A DNA stretch of 21,230 nt from JAVBLF01 sp031553675 (GCA_031553675.1 JAVBLF010000027.1:1-21230); one strand, 5' to 3'. Counted from the stretch's first letter, positions 1-9,140 are shown. Notes: generated from the sequence alone by a model not told the origin. Program-made: numbers and translations.

Positions 1-1
1 G

Positions 2-2461
2 CTGACAACCCTCGCTCTGACGGGCAGCTTCGCGCTCGGCGCGATGGCCCCCGCGAGCGCTGCCGAGAAGATCAAGCTCGGCGAGTCGGGTTACGTCAGC
101 CTGCACTCCTACACGTCGACCACCGACGTCGAAAACGTCCACAAGGTCACCTTTACCTTGGACGTCAACACGCTTCTCAAACCCAAGGACATCGTCTTCG
201 TCGTCGATAACTCCGGGTCGATGGGCTTGCCGGAAGACCTGTCGCAGGAACTCGATGACTGGGTGTCTAACGTCATGAGCGGCTCTCCCAGCGCCCCATC
301 CACCTACGCGACGATGGGCGGCGCGGCTGGTACGGGTCTGGGTACTGCTGGACTGAGCCTCGCCGATGACATTCGAATGGAAGACCCAACGGTAGCAGCG
401 CCTGGTAATCTGTGGCCCATACCTGCCGGATCATGGGAATACGGTTACGAATACACGAGCAGTGTGTTCGGCTACCCTGCTGGCGAAGCAGGTGCGCATA
501 AGTTGCCCAACTACAACAATGGGGAAGGCTACCGATTCGAATGGATGAAGCAAGGACTTAAGGAAGCGATTGACCTTCTGCTCGGCCCGACAAATGGTGC
601 GGCGAGCATGAATCGCATTGCTGTGTTCGGTTTCGGATCGGGTGATTCGGACAACTCTGCCCAAACAAATACCATCGAGATGAAGGGTAGTCCCAATCCT
701 ATTGCCTATGACTGGGGTCCTTACGTAGGTTGGGGTGGTGGTCAATATGGATATAACTGGGGTACTGCTGCTGGAGATGCGGGCGCTGTGTGGGCGAATG
801 ACTTCAACAAGTGGTACGCAGACGGACTGACTCCAGGGAGTTACCCGTACAATGAAGGCGATCCCTTTGAATGGGCAGACGCCCTCACATTCAACAGTAA
901 CATCGCAAATGGCGGCTCGATTGCGAACATCGGTCCAAACTGCTGGATAACGACCGCGAACTATACCAACTTGACCGGAACTGGGAAAGCGATCGATACC
1001 AACCTCGTACGCCGTCAAGAGGGAACGACGATGGCTGCCGGACTTTCTGCCGCTTATGAACTCCTTTCGAAGTCAAGCAGCGATGACCGCGACAAGTACG
1101 TCTTCTTGCTGACCGACGGGACAGAAACTTCTGCGCGTACGGATACCGTGAACCGCAGCAACTGGCCTGAGATGGATTATTCGGAATCGCTTGCTTTGGC
1201 AACCAACCTAAAACGGATGGGCGTTAATATGCATGGGTTGGGCATTCTCGAACAAGAAGCTTCTGTCTTTGTGAATGGCACCTTTGATGCAAGTAAATTT
1301 GATTCGTCATACTCACTTACTTATGATGAAGCACTTCCGGGAACTTATGCCAACGATTTGTTCGTTTTGGATGGAACGAGACACCCGGTTCAGATTCCAC
1401 TCGACTTGCGCGACTACGTTCTCGCAAAGCCGTATATCCGCACACCAGCAGGCGCGTCGAACACAACAGACCCCTATATCGGAGAAGAGCACCTCCTACG
1501 AGTGTTGACACCACTGAAGAGCAACGCGCCTATCATGGCTAAAACTGCCTCCGACTACACGGCAAGCTCCTTCCCCCGGGGCTCCAGCTATATGATTCTT
1601 GGCGGAGACGCATCTTTCCCAATTTTCGCTGGACCGGGATATGACACGATGGTTAATGACCTCGTTGACTACGGCGATTTTTCGAAAATCAAGTATAACC
1701 GCGCAAATGATAAAAATGGTGTCATCCGCGTGTTCAAAGAATTCGCCAAATCCCTCTTTGCGGCCAGCAGCATCACGCCGGACATCACGCTGGGCAACGC
1801 GTTCTCGATCTACCAGATGCCGGGCAAGTCGCTCTTCGAGTGCACGGGTGGCAGCACGGCAACGGGTGGCAACCGCTCGATCAACTGGAGCATTCCGAAC
1901 ATCGCCGCGACGGGCGGCAGCGTCAGCCTTTCCTTCTACGTGAAGGTCGATCCGGCGAACGCGGACCCGAACAACATGTGGCAAGGTCTGCTGGAGCATT
2001 TCATGATCGACTACGTTGATTTCAACGAAGACCTCGCTTCCAAGGGCCTGCCGCAGAACTATGTCCTGCCGACCGGAACGCCCGACACAGAAGTGAAGGA
2101 GATCGACCATCGCCTCGACGATTCGAAGTACCCCGTCTCGCTCACGCGCAAGACGGAAACGCCGGCCTTCATCGCGAGCCTCTCCTCCAAGGGGGACATC
2201 GCCGTCAGCGACGTCAAGGCGCAGGCAATCGGCAAGGGCAAAGCCAAACTGACCGTCGAATCGCCCGACCGCGACAAACTCTACTTCCAGTGGCAGTATC
2301 TCGACACCGAAACGGGCGAATGGATCAGCATCAAGGGCGCGAACGCCTCGATCTTCACGGTCACGGGCCTGAAGGCGGGCGATTACACATTCCGCTGCGC
2401 CATCCGCACGGCTACGTCGGTATTCAGCTTCACGAAGGAAGTCAAAGTGACCGTCAAGTAA
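2..2461 (+). CDS. Secreted VWA-domain protein, 5' end outside window
   Basis: This is a probable extracellular adhesin-like protein. The reading frame is open to the window edge. Its first residues (LTTLALTGSFALG...) match the middle of the signal peptide of the paralogue at 6650-9076 (LLTTLALTGTFFLG). The real start therefore lies upstream, and the ATG at 44 is only an internal signal-peptide methionine. The VWA metal site is complete: DNSGS at 206-220, the Thr of RRQEGT near 1025, and the Asp of LTDGTE at 1115. About 273 residues separate the first Asp from the Thr, against roughly 70 in ordinary VWA domains, so the domain carries a large insertion. A beta-rich region follows (ISWSIPN-like, here INWSIPN), and then a C-terminal Ig-like module (FQWQYLD...YTFRCAI). 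No LPXTG motif or C-terminal membrane segment is seen. Bases ~360-1740 are lower in GC than both ends. The VWA assignment is firm; the ligand and role are unknown. Confidence 0.88.
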   Translation: MTTLALTGSFALGAMAPASAAEKIKLGESGYVSLHSYTSTTDVENVHKVTFTLDVNTLLKPKDIVFVVDNSGSMGLPEDLSQELDDWVSNVMSGSPSAPSTYATMGGAAGTGLGTAGLSLADDIRMEDPTVAAPGNLWPIPAGSWEYGYEYTSSVFGYPAGEAGAHKLPNYNNGEGYRFEWMKQGLKEAIDLLLGPTNGAASMNRIAVFGFGSGDSDNSAQTNTIEMKGSPNPIAYDWGPYVGWGGGQYGYNWGTAAGDAGAVWANDFNKWYADGLTPGSYPYNEGDPFEWADALTFNSNIANGGSIANIGPNCWITTANYTNLTGTGKAIDTNLVRRQEGTTMAAGLSAAYELLSKSSSDDRDKYVFLLTDGTETSARTDTVNRSNWPEMDYSESLALATNLKRMGVNMHGLGILEQEASVFVNGTFDASKFDSSYSLTYDEALPGTYANDLFVLDGTRHPVQIPLDLRDYVLAKPYIRTPAGASNTTDPYIGEEHLLRVLTPLKSNAPIMAKTASDYTASSFPRGSSYMILGGDASFPIFAGPGYDTMVNDLVDYGDFSKIKYNRANDKNGVIRVFKEFAKSLFAASSITPDITLGNAFSIYQMPGKSLFECTGGSTATGGNRSINWSIPNIAATGGSVSLSFYVKVDPANADPNNMWQGLLEHFMIDYVDFNEDLASKGLPQNYVLPTGTPDTEVKEIDHRLDDSKYPVSLTRKTETPAFIASLSSKGDIAVSDVKAQAIGKGKAKLTVESPDRDKLYFQWQYLDTETGEWISIKGANASIFTVTGLKAGDYTFRCAIRTATSVFSFTKEVKVTVK

Positions 2462-2494
2462 AGCGCCTCCAAGAACGTTAAACCCCACATTGCG

Positions 2495-2529
2495 ACCGTG
2501 ACCGCCTTCGGGCGGTCGCGGTGCGTTTT
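2495..2529 (+). terminator. Intrinsic terminator after first VWA gene
   Basis: A 12-bp stem (2495-2506 with 2511-2522, one G-T pair) is closed by a TTCG tetraloop and followed by GCG and a TTTT run. It lies 34 bases after the stop codon. The C(TTCG)G loop is among the most stable RNA tetraloops. The T run is short, so read-through is possible. Confidence 0.75.
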
Positions 2530-2864
2530 GGGGGCGATCGCGCGAGGGGCGGCGTTGTCAATGTCGTGGCGCATTTCGCGCAAAGCAGCTTGGCCTAAAT
2601 GGAAAAACGAGGAAGTTATTGTGCTTCAAAAAACAGCATAAATATGCAACGATTTTCCGCCTTGGAGCGGCCCCAAAGTACACCAGCGATGGCAAAGCCT
2701 TTCAAATTTCGCCAATTCATGGATCGCATTTCTGGCGCTATGGCCATTCCTTTCACGTTTATTCTGTTCATCATGTAATCTAGTTTCGCAATTTATGAAT
2801 GTAAGAATGATCACCATGGATTTATAAGTCGTGTGATAATCTTTTTCCATTTTCACCTTTCCCA
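2530..2864. other. Non-coding, AT-richer spacer
   Basis: This stretch lies between the first VWA terminator and the promoter of the repeat-protein gene. It is clearly lower in GC than the coding regions. I see no convincing gene in it. A 79-codon minus-strand frame (2626-2865) has no ribosome binding site and no recognisable protein character. No tRNA cloverleaf or mobile-element ends were found. Confidence 0.5.
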
Positions 2865-2894
2865 TTGACTTACTGGGAATAAATGTCGTATACT
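2865..2894 (+). promoter_or_regulatory. Sigma-A promoter of repeat-protein gene
   Basis: TTGACT (2865-2870) and TATACT (2889-2894) are separated by 18 bases, close to consensus. Transcription would start near 2901, leaving a leader of about 385 bases before the ATG at 3287. A second TATAAT at 2961-2966 has no acceptable -35 element. Confidence 0.7.
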
Positions 2895-2900
2895 TTGTAC

Positions 2901-3286
2901 GTGAAGTGTCCTATAAAAATACTATGCAAAACAGAAGGATAGCTTCGCAAGCTGTGACTTTATAATGATATTCGCTGATTTGAACATGAGATGAAAGGGA
3001 GGATGTGCAAACGCGGCGCGCGAGTGGCCGCCCATCGCAACGCGTTCATGGGTCGTCCGTCCTTGCATGGAGTGGCGGACGGCCTCTGTGAAGCTCATTT
3101 TGACACTCGCACACAATCATTCAGGGGTGAGTAATTGTGACACGCATGAAGCGCTTCGCCGCCCGGTGTAAGGCGGCACGGAAAGAAGGGCTTCGCGCAG
3201 TCGATGTGGACCATTTTTATCCAAGGACGCAATGCCAACGATTTCATTTGCCAACACACGACGCATAGAGGAGACCACTCAACCAT
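2901..3286 (+). promoter_or_regulatory. Long structured 5' leader, possible cis-regulatory RNA
   Basis: The inferred leader can form many helices. The stem GCGAGTG 3020-3026 with CACTCGC 3104-3110 encloses CCCAT 3031-3035 with ATGGG 3048-3052, and an 8-bp stem 3054-3061 with 3074-3081. Next comes CACAAT/ATTGTG extended by ATTCA/TGAGT (3112-3139, one mismatch, GGGG loop), then GCCGCC 3158-3163 with GGCGGC 3172-3177. A small hairpin AGCTT-CGC-AAGCT sits at 2941-2953. The closed multi-branch shape resembles a riboswitch or thermosensor, but I could not match it to a class I know; the c-di-GMP-I core is not evident. It ends in AGGAG at 3269-3273, 13 bases before the ATG. The pairings are read directly; regulation is inferred. 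Confidence 0.4.
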
Positions 3287-6200
3287 ATGACTTTTTCAAA
3301 ATACATCAAAAACCGCGTCATCTCGATGACACTCGCTTCCGCTCTCGCCATCAGCACGGCCATGACAGCCGGCGTCCCCGCTCTCGCCACCGAAGGCGAA
3401 CCGACCGAAACGATGACAGCCGGCACAAGTACAAGCGAGGCAAAGGCCGATCCGACCGTGGCAAAAGCCGCGACCCCTTCGGCTCCCAAGCGGCAGGTCA
3501 AGACAGACCCCAACACGGGGAATGCCATCCAACCGCATCCTTTCGAAACCGAAGCTTACAAGCCGACCGTCCGCAAACAAAACCGCTTGATGGCGACGGC
3601 GGGCGGCCAGAGGACGATCGACGCTTCGGACCTCAGCACCTGGACGGTCTTTACCAACTACTACAATCCGAATTGGACATACACAAAAGTTTTGACCGAC
3701 CCCGACCCAGCGTACGGCAGCTGGTACATCTATACCGCGCCGAAGCCCGCAAACTGGGATACGACCGTCAACGCGCAAGGCCAGCATCCCTTCCTGGTAT
3801 GGAATGAAGATCAACTTTACAGCAACAACAACGTCTACTACGACCTCGACGATCCGCAGCAAATCGCCCTCATGGAAGCCACCAACATGCAGGGGGCGTA
3901 TTCCAGCCACGTCGCTCATTTTTCCAAGCACATTTACACGACGGGTACGGCCAACGACGCGACGATCACCTTCCTGGGCTACGGCACATCCCCCTTTACC
4001 GACTTCGCGCTGGCGCCCGTCACCGAAAGCGGCATGAAATCGGTCGGTTTCGACATCGACGCCAATGCCATCGATAGCCATACGCTCAACAGCTACGGCA
4101 TCCTCTTCAACGCCGGCATCGGCGCGGACGGCATCCTAAAAGGTTACTTCCTCGACTTCAGCGTTTATTATGGCGTCAAACTCTACGACCTTTCGGAAGG
4201 CATCGACGCCAACAAACTCCACAACGGCTATCAACTCCAGGAGTACCAGGAGTACGAACAGTGGGCGTACGATCCGGAAACCGGCGAGTACCTCCTAGAC
4301 GATGATGGCAACTACATCACGCAAACCATCACCTATGGGAGGCCGTCGACCCCCATTCCCGAATTTGCCGGATACCAGGCCGTCGGCCGTTCACGCGTCG
4401 ACCTCGACATCCGAGGCAATTCCGTCAAGGTCAGCATCGCACCCTACGACGCCGTTGGCAACCTCGGCGATCCGGTCATTGCCAACATCGCGCTCCCGAC
4501 CGTCACGAACTACAACAACTACGGTCCTTACGTCAACTACGGCAGCCACGGTTGCTCCTCGCTGTCTTACATCAAGTTCAGCAAGATGCAGATGTCGGTC
4601 AACTATGACATCGTATTCGATGCCAACGGCGGTACCTTTGCCAACGGCACCGATGCCGATCGCATCAACGGCATCGAGCCCGGCAAATCCATCCGCGACA
4701 TGGGCTTGAGCCTTCCGGCAGCGCCGACGCGCCCCGGCTACAGCTTCCTCGGCTGGTACACGACCGTCGACGGTTCGAACGACAACTTCGACGAAAGTAC
4801 GCCGATCAACCGCATCACGACGGCCGTCGCGCAGTGGAGTGTCAACCCCGTCGTCACCTTCGTCTCGGGCGGCAACGGTTCGGTCAGCGGCAAGACCTCC
4901 GAGAGCGTCACGCCCGGCCAAGCCGTCACGGTCACGCCCGGCGTCACGCCCGATATGAACTACAAGTTTTCCCACTGGGTCGATGACAGCGGCAAGCAGT
5001 ACCAGACCGCCGACCTGAAGAACATCCTCCCGACCAAGAACATGACCATCACGGCAATTTTCGTGCTCAACGGCGTCAAGATCGACTACGTGGCTGGCGC
5101 GAACGGCAGCCTGAGCGGCACGACGAGCCATCCGGGCGCCGTCCTCAACCAGCCCCTGCCCGCCGCCCCGACGACCACACCTGCCGCCGGATACGTCTTC
5201 GACAACTGGACGAACAGCGCCGGCACCATCGTCACCCCGGGCAGCACACTCGTCACGAAAGCCGACACGATCACCGCGAACTTTACACGCGATGAGAACA
5301 ACGACGGCGTCGCCGACAAGACCCAGACCCGCTTCAATGTCACACTCGATGTCAAGGGCCCCGGCAGCTTCGGCGCCACCGACAAAAGAGCCTTCGACGT
5401 CATCGAACGCCAGCACACCGGCAAAGCGCCGCTCAGCGACGCGCTCGGCGGATTCACCGAACCGAAGCTCATCCCCAACACCGCCTCCGATCCGACCGCG
5501 AAGTTCTGGTGGTGGGAAGACGCTGCCGGCCAGAAGATCGCCGACCTCAAGCAGTACTCGGTCGAAAAGAGCTGCAAAGTCTACGCCTTCTTCGACACCG
5601 ACGACGACCACGACGGCACCCCCGACAGCCTGCAACAGAAATTCGGCGTCAAGTTTGAAGTCCGCGGCAAGGGCAGCTTGACCGGCAAGTTGGCTTTCAC
5701 CGTCTACGGTGTCAACGGCACGGTCGCCGGACTCCCGAGCGCATCGGCGCCCCTGAGCGCGGCCATCGGCGGTTTCGCAGCCCCGACGCCCGTCCCCGCC
5801 GACAAATTGACCTGCTTCTACCGCTGGGAAGACGCTGCCGGCAACGAGATCACGTCGCTCCCGAACCAGGTGATTTCCGGCAACACGACGATTTATGCCC
5901 GCTTCGAAGCGGACATCAACGCGGACGGCATTCCGGACATTCTCCAGAACAAGTACACGGTGACCTTCGTCGGCACACAGGGCGCCACGCTCAAGGGCAC
6001 GACGAGCTACACCTTCATCGGCGGTAAGAAGGGCGACAACGTTCCGCTGACCGACAAAAACGTCGTGAACGGCCCCTACGCCGTCCCGACCGTCAGCAAC
6101 GCCAACGCCGAACTGATCGCGAAAGGCTGGTCCTCGAGCGTCATGGGTATCAGCTCGACGCCGGGCGTCGGCATGAGCCCGACCGCCCTCCGCCTCACGA

Positions 6201-6481
6201 GCGACGTCACCTTCTCGACCGACTTCGATACCAAGACCTACGACGTCAAGTTCGTCCTCAATGGCACCGTTCTCGAGACCCGCAACCTGCCCAAGGGCGC
6301 GGCGATCGGCACGCAGCCGTCTAACGCCGTGACGAGACTGGGCACGAACTACAACATCGATTACTGGCAGAGTCAGTCTGGCACGAACTACACCGCGGCG
6401 CAGCTCACCAGTGGGACCGTCACGGGCGACATGACCCTGACCGCGAAATACTCCTTGTCCAAAGCGCTCGGCAAACGCTAA
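3287..6481 (+). CDS. Secreted InlB-repeat surface protein with Ca-loop repeats
   Basis: This 1064-residue exported protein has a signal peptide (basic start, hydrophobic core, cut near residue 35, PALA-T). Residues ~85-437 form a beta-rich domain of unknown function ending in a YGSHGCSSLSYIKFS segment. Residues ~439-518 are a Listeria-Bacteroides/InlB-type repeat (FDANGGTF...RPGYSFLGWYT). Two related bacterial repeats follow at ~520-596 and ~599-668 (FSHWVDDSGK, FDNWTNSAGT). Then come ~104-residue modules, each introduced by a DxNxDGxxD-like loop at 669, 770 and 876, of the kind that binds calcium in dockerin or thrombospondin repeats. A last repeat follows (YDVKFVLNGTV...TLTAKYS). There is no LPXTG or membrane anchor; the chain ends ALGKR. 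It lies between two VWA paralogues, which suggests a joint cell-surface role. The start follows AGGAG at 3269-3273. Family assignment is good; function is inferred. Confidence 0.88.
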   Translation: MTFSKYIKNRVISMTLASALAISTAMTAGVPALATEGEPTETMTAGTSTSEAKADPTVAKAATPSAPKRQVKTDPNTGNAIQPHPFETEAYKPTVRKQNRLMATAGGQRTIDASDLSTWTVFTNYYNPNWTYTKVLTDPDPAYGSWYIYTAPKPANWDTTVNAQGQHPFLVWNEDQLYSNNNVYYDLDDPQQIALMEATNMQGAYSSHVAHFSKHIYTTGTANDATITFLGYGTSPFTDFALAPVTESGMKSVGFDIDANAIDSHTLNSYGILFNAGIGADGILKGYFLDFSVYYGVKLYDLSEGIDANKLHNGYQLQEYQEYEQWAYDPETGEYLLDDDGNYITQTITYGRPSTPIPEFAGYQAVGRSRVDLDIRGNSVKVSIAPYDAVGNLGDPVIANIALPTVTNYNNYGPYVNYGSHGCSSLSYIKFSKMQMSVNYDIVFDANGGTFANGTDADRINGIEPGKSIRDMGLSLPAAPTRPGYSFLGWYTTVDGSNDNFDESTPINRITTAVAQWSVNPVVTFVSGGNGSVSGKTSESVTPGQAVTVTPGVTPDMNYKFSHWVDDSGKQYQTADLKNILPTKNMTITAIFVLNGVKIDYVAGANGSLSGTTSHPGAVLNQPLPAAPTTTPAAGYVFDNWTNSAGTIVTPGSTLVTKADTITANFTRDENNDGVADKTQTRFNVTLDVKGPGSFGATDKRAFDVIERQHTGKAPLSDALGGFTEPKLIPNTASDPTAKFWWWEDAAGQKIADLKQYSVEKSCKVYAFFDTDDDHDGTPDSLQQKFGVKFEVRGKGSLTGKLAFTVYGVNGTVAGLPSASAPLSAAIGGFAAPTPVPADKLTCFYRWEDAAGNEITSLPNQVISGNTTIYARFEADINADGIPDILQNKYTVTFVGTQGATLKGTTSYTFIGGKKGDNVPLTDKNVVNGPYAVPTVSNANAELIAKGWSSSVMGISSTPGVGMSPTALRLTSDVTFSTDFDTKTYDVKFVLNGTVLETRNLPKGAAIGTQPSNAVTRLGTNYNIDYWQSQSGTNYTAAQLTSGTVTGDMTLTAKYSLSKALGKR

Positions 6482-6493
6482 CACCATCTGCGT

Positions 6494-6519
6494 CCCGCAT
6501 GGCTCTCGGGCCATGCGGG
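6494..6519 (+). terminator. Strong hairpin after repeat-protein gene
   Basis: CCCGCATGGC (6494-6503) pairs perfectly with GCCATGCGGG (6510-6519) around a TCTCGG loop, 13 bases after the stop codon. No T run follows, so it may act as a weak terminator, an attenuator or a 3' stabiliser. Some transcripts may continue into the VWA gene at 6650, for which I found no convincing separate promoter. Confidence 0.5.
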
Positions 6520-6649
6520 GTCGCACAGCGTCTGTTATCATTGCTTCCTCTAGCACAGAAAGCAATTTGGAGACAGCAAGCACAACACATGGACCCACTC
6601 ACAACACAAAGCACGTTCATTCTTTGATTGAATGTGGAGGTAACACAAC

Positions 6650-9076
6650 ATGTTAAAACGGAAAGTCAAACAATTCGTTTCCCTGCTGACGACACTCGCC
6701 TTGACGGGGACGTTCTTCCTTGGCACAGCGGCCCCCGCCCATGCCATCGAGAACATCAAGCTCGGCGAGCCCGGCTACGTCAGTCTTCACTCTTACACGA
6801 CGCCAACCAGCATCGACGGCGTTTACAAGGTCAAGCTGACCATGGACGTCAACACCTTGATCGAGCCCGCCGACATCGTCTTCGTCATCGACAACTCCGG
6901 TTCGATGGGCTATCCCGCGGAAGACGAATACACCGACCCCGCGACCGGCAGCAAAGTCACACTGAACAGCGACCTCGTCGCCTGGGGCGCGGCCAACACG
7001 CCGACCGGCGTCCCGACCAGCGCGATGCCGACGCCCTTTTCCAGCATGAGCGCTCCCGGCGGCGCCTTCGACACCGTTTACGGCTGGGACAACACGGCCG
7101 ACGCCGGTGACCCTACCAGCGGCCAGCGCCTCTTCGGCATCGGCGCCTGGAAGTGGGGTGCTGAGCACGACCAACAGCTTTTGCAGAACGTGGCCATCGG
7201 CGAGTCCCTCATGTTCGCAAACCCGGACAATAGCACGATTCTCAACGGCGAAGGCTACCGCTTTGAATGGATGAAGGAAGGCTTGATGGAAGCCATCGAG
7301 ATGCTCCTCGATCCGGTGAAGAACGGTACAGCCGAACTCAACCAGGTTTCGGTCTTCGCGTTTGGCGACGGCAGCACCGAGACCGACGGCACGTCGAACA
7401 ACCTCACGATGAAGCCCATGGCAACGGGGACTTGGGACGCCTACGACCCGACCGCTTACAACTGGGCCTACCCGACTGTGGCAGGCAGCGCCGGCCACGT
7501 CTGGGCGAACAACTACAACCTCAACGGCGTCGAATTCAACGTCCAGCCGGCCTTCACGACGACCGACTACATCACCTTCAACAGCAACATGCTCACCGGC
7601 AGCACGGCCTCCATCGACACCCCGACGAACGCGAGCTGGGCGACCAAGGACAACTACAAGACCCTGCTCAAGGCCATCGATGAAAAACTCGTCCGCCGCC
7701 AGGAAGGGACGGGCACGGCCGCCGGTCTCCAGGCTGCCTACCAGATCTTCACGGATCCCGCCGTCACGAAGACCCGCGCCAACGCCAAGAAGTACGTCTT
7801 TGTGCTCACGGACGGCTGCGAATTCACCAACCGCGCTGGCACGACCATGCCCGCGAACTACAGCTACACCGAGTCGATCGCAACGGCCGCCAACCTCAAA
7901 CAGCTTGGCGTCAGCATGACGGGCTGCGGCATCCTTGAACCCGACTCGTCGGTCTTCCAGGACAACCGCTTCGTCCCCAGCCAGCACAAGTCGCTTGGTA
8001 CTGCGAACCCCGCTCCGACGAGCATCCTCGACTACATTGGACAGGCTCCGGAACCCGCTCCTTCGCAACAGACCGACCTCTACGCCGGTGAGCAGCACCT
8101 TCTGCGCATCTTGATGCCGCTGAAGCCAAGCTCGACCTACATGAAATCCAAGTACAGCACCTCCACACCCATCAAGGGTTCGGATTTCTGGATGAAGTAC
8201 ACGAACGACGCCAGCTTCGGTGTTGAATCCGGCACCGGCTACGGTGATTACGTCAACGCCATCACGACCGGCGGCGACGCTGACCTGGCCAAACTCAACT
8301 ACTACCGCGCCAACACGAAGGCGGGCGTCATGAACGCCTTCCGCGAATTCGTCAAGAGCATCTACGCCGCGAGCGAGATCAGCCCCGAAATCAAGCTCGG
8401 CCAGTACTTCAGCGTCTACCAGATGGCGGGTCAACCCCTCTTTGACGCCACGAATGGCAGCGCGACCGGCGGCGGACAGAGCATCAGCTGGTCCATCCCC
8501 GACATCGGCGCGACCGGCGGCAGCGCTTCTCTGACCTTCTACGTCAAGCTCGACGCGCCGGCCGACCAGTCCAACGTATGGCAGGGCCTGCTCTCCAGCT
8601 TCATGGTCAAGTACCGCGACTTCCACGGCGACCTCGTTTCCAAGGGCATTCCCCAGAACTACATCGAAGCGCCGAAGGTGGAGCAGGAAGTCAAGGAAAT
8701 CGACCACCGCCTCGACGATTCCGCCTACGCCGTCTATACCAACAAGCGCAAGACCGAAGTTGCGGCTTTCATCACGCCGTTCTCGCAGTCCGGCTGCATC
8801 GAGATCACCGACGTCAAAGCCGAAGCCAAGGGCAGCGGCAAAGTCAAGCTTTCGCTGACTGCGCCGAACAGCTCGGGCCTCTACTACCAGTGGCAGTACC
8901 TCGACACGAAGACCAACGAGTGGATCAGCATTCTCGGCGCCAACTCCTCCGTCTTCACCGTCACCGGCCTCAAGCCCGGCACCTACACCTTCCGCTGCGC
9001 CGTCCGCAACGCGACGTCCTCCTACACCTTCTCGAAGGAAGTGCAGGTCACGCTCACCGCGAAGGACTGCAAATAA
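6650..9076 (+). CDS. Secreted VWA-domain protein (second paralogue)
   Basis: This 808-residue exported protein is a full-length paralogue of the gene at 2-2461. The start is set by GGAGG at 6636-6640, nine bases before the ATG, and by a classic signal peptide ending near AHA (about residue 34). The VWA metal site is complete: D81-S83-S85 (DNSGS), Thr354 or Thr356 in RRQEGTGTA, and Asp388 in LTDGCE. The 273 residues between D81 and T354 equal the spacing in the paralogue, so a ~200-residue insertion in the VWA fold is conserved. After it come the conserved GEQHLLRILMPLK segment, a beta-rich region (SISWSIPDIGATGG) and a C-terminal Ig-like module (YQWQYLDTKTNEWIS...YTFRCAV). GC is high throughout, unlike the first copy. 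No anchor is visible. Pilus-tip adhesins also carry inserted arms in a VWA domain, so an adhesin role is likely but unproven. Confidence 0.9.
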   Translation: MLKRKVKQFVSLLTTLALTGTFFLGTAAPAHAIENIKLGEPGYVSLHSYTTPTSIDGVYKVKLTMDVNTLIEPADIVFVIDNSGSMGYPAEDEYTDPATGSKVTLNSDLVAWGAANTPTGVPTSAMPTPFSSMSAPGGAFDTVYGWDNTADAGDPTSGQRLFGIGAWKWGAEHDQQLLQNVAIGESLMFANPDNSTILNGEGYRFEWMKEGLMEAIEMLLDPVKNGTAELNQVSVFAFGDGSTETDGTSNNLTMKPMATGTWDAYDPTAYNWAYPTVAGSAGHVWANNYNLNGVEFNVQPAFTTTDYITFNSNMLTGSTASIDTPTNASWATKDNYKTLLKAIDEKLVRRQEGTGTAAGLQAAYQIFTDPAVTKTRANAKKYVFVLTDGCEFTNRAGTTMPANYSYTESIATAANLKQLGVSMTGCGILEPDSSVFQDNRFVPSQHKSLGTANPAPTSILDYIGQAPEPAPSQQTDLYAGEQHLLRILMPLKPSSTYMKSKYSTSTPIKGSDFWMKYTNDASFGVESGTGYGDYVNAITTGGDADLAKLNYYRANTKAGVMNAFREFVKSIYAASEISPEIKLGQYFSVYQMAGQPLFDATNGSATGGGQSISWSIPDIGATGGSASLTFYVKLDAPADQSNVWQGLLSSFMVKYRDFHGDLVSKGIPQNYIEAPKVEQEVKEIDHRLDDSAYAVYTNKRKTEVAAFITPFSQSGCIEITDVKAEAKGSGKVKLSLTAPNSSGLYYQWQYLDTKTNEWISILGANSSVFTVTGLKPGTYTFRCAVRNATSSYTFSKEVQVTLTAKDCK

Positions 9077-9140
9077 CCCTTTTTGCCACACCACCACCCC
9101 ACATACATCCTGATGCCCTACACCAGGGTCGTCCGGACCG

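Noticed and set aside
2626..2865. 79-codon minus-strand frame in the AT-rich spacer
   Set aside because: There is no ribosome binding site, no protein-like pattern, and its start overlaps the divergent promoter at 2865.
2961..2966. TATAAT as a second promoter in the long leader
   Set aside because: No -35 element is present at 16-19 bases and there is no extended -10.
3146..3268. 40-codon frame in the leader of the repeat-protein gene, ending at the ribosome binding site
   Set aside because: Its position is tempting for a leader peptide, but GGGGTGAG is too far from its ATG and the sequence follows the hairpins. There is not enough to call it a gene.
4391..9097. Very long minus-strand open frames (735 codons at 4391-6598 and 814 codons at 6653-9097)
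   Set aside because: They lie wholly opposite well-supported secreted-protein genes, are rich in Val, Arg, Gly and Asp as expected for antisense of GC-rich codons, and show no motifs. They are shadow frames.
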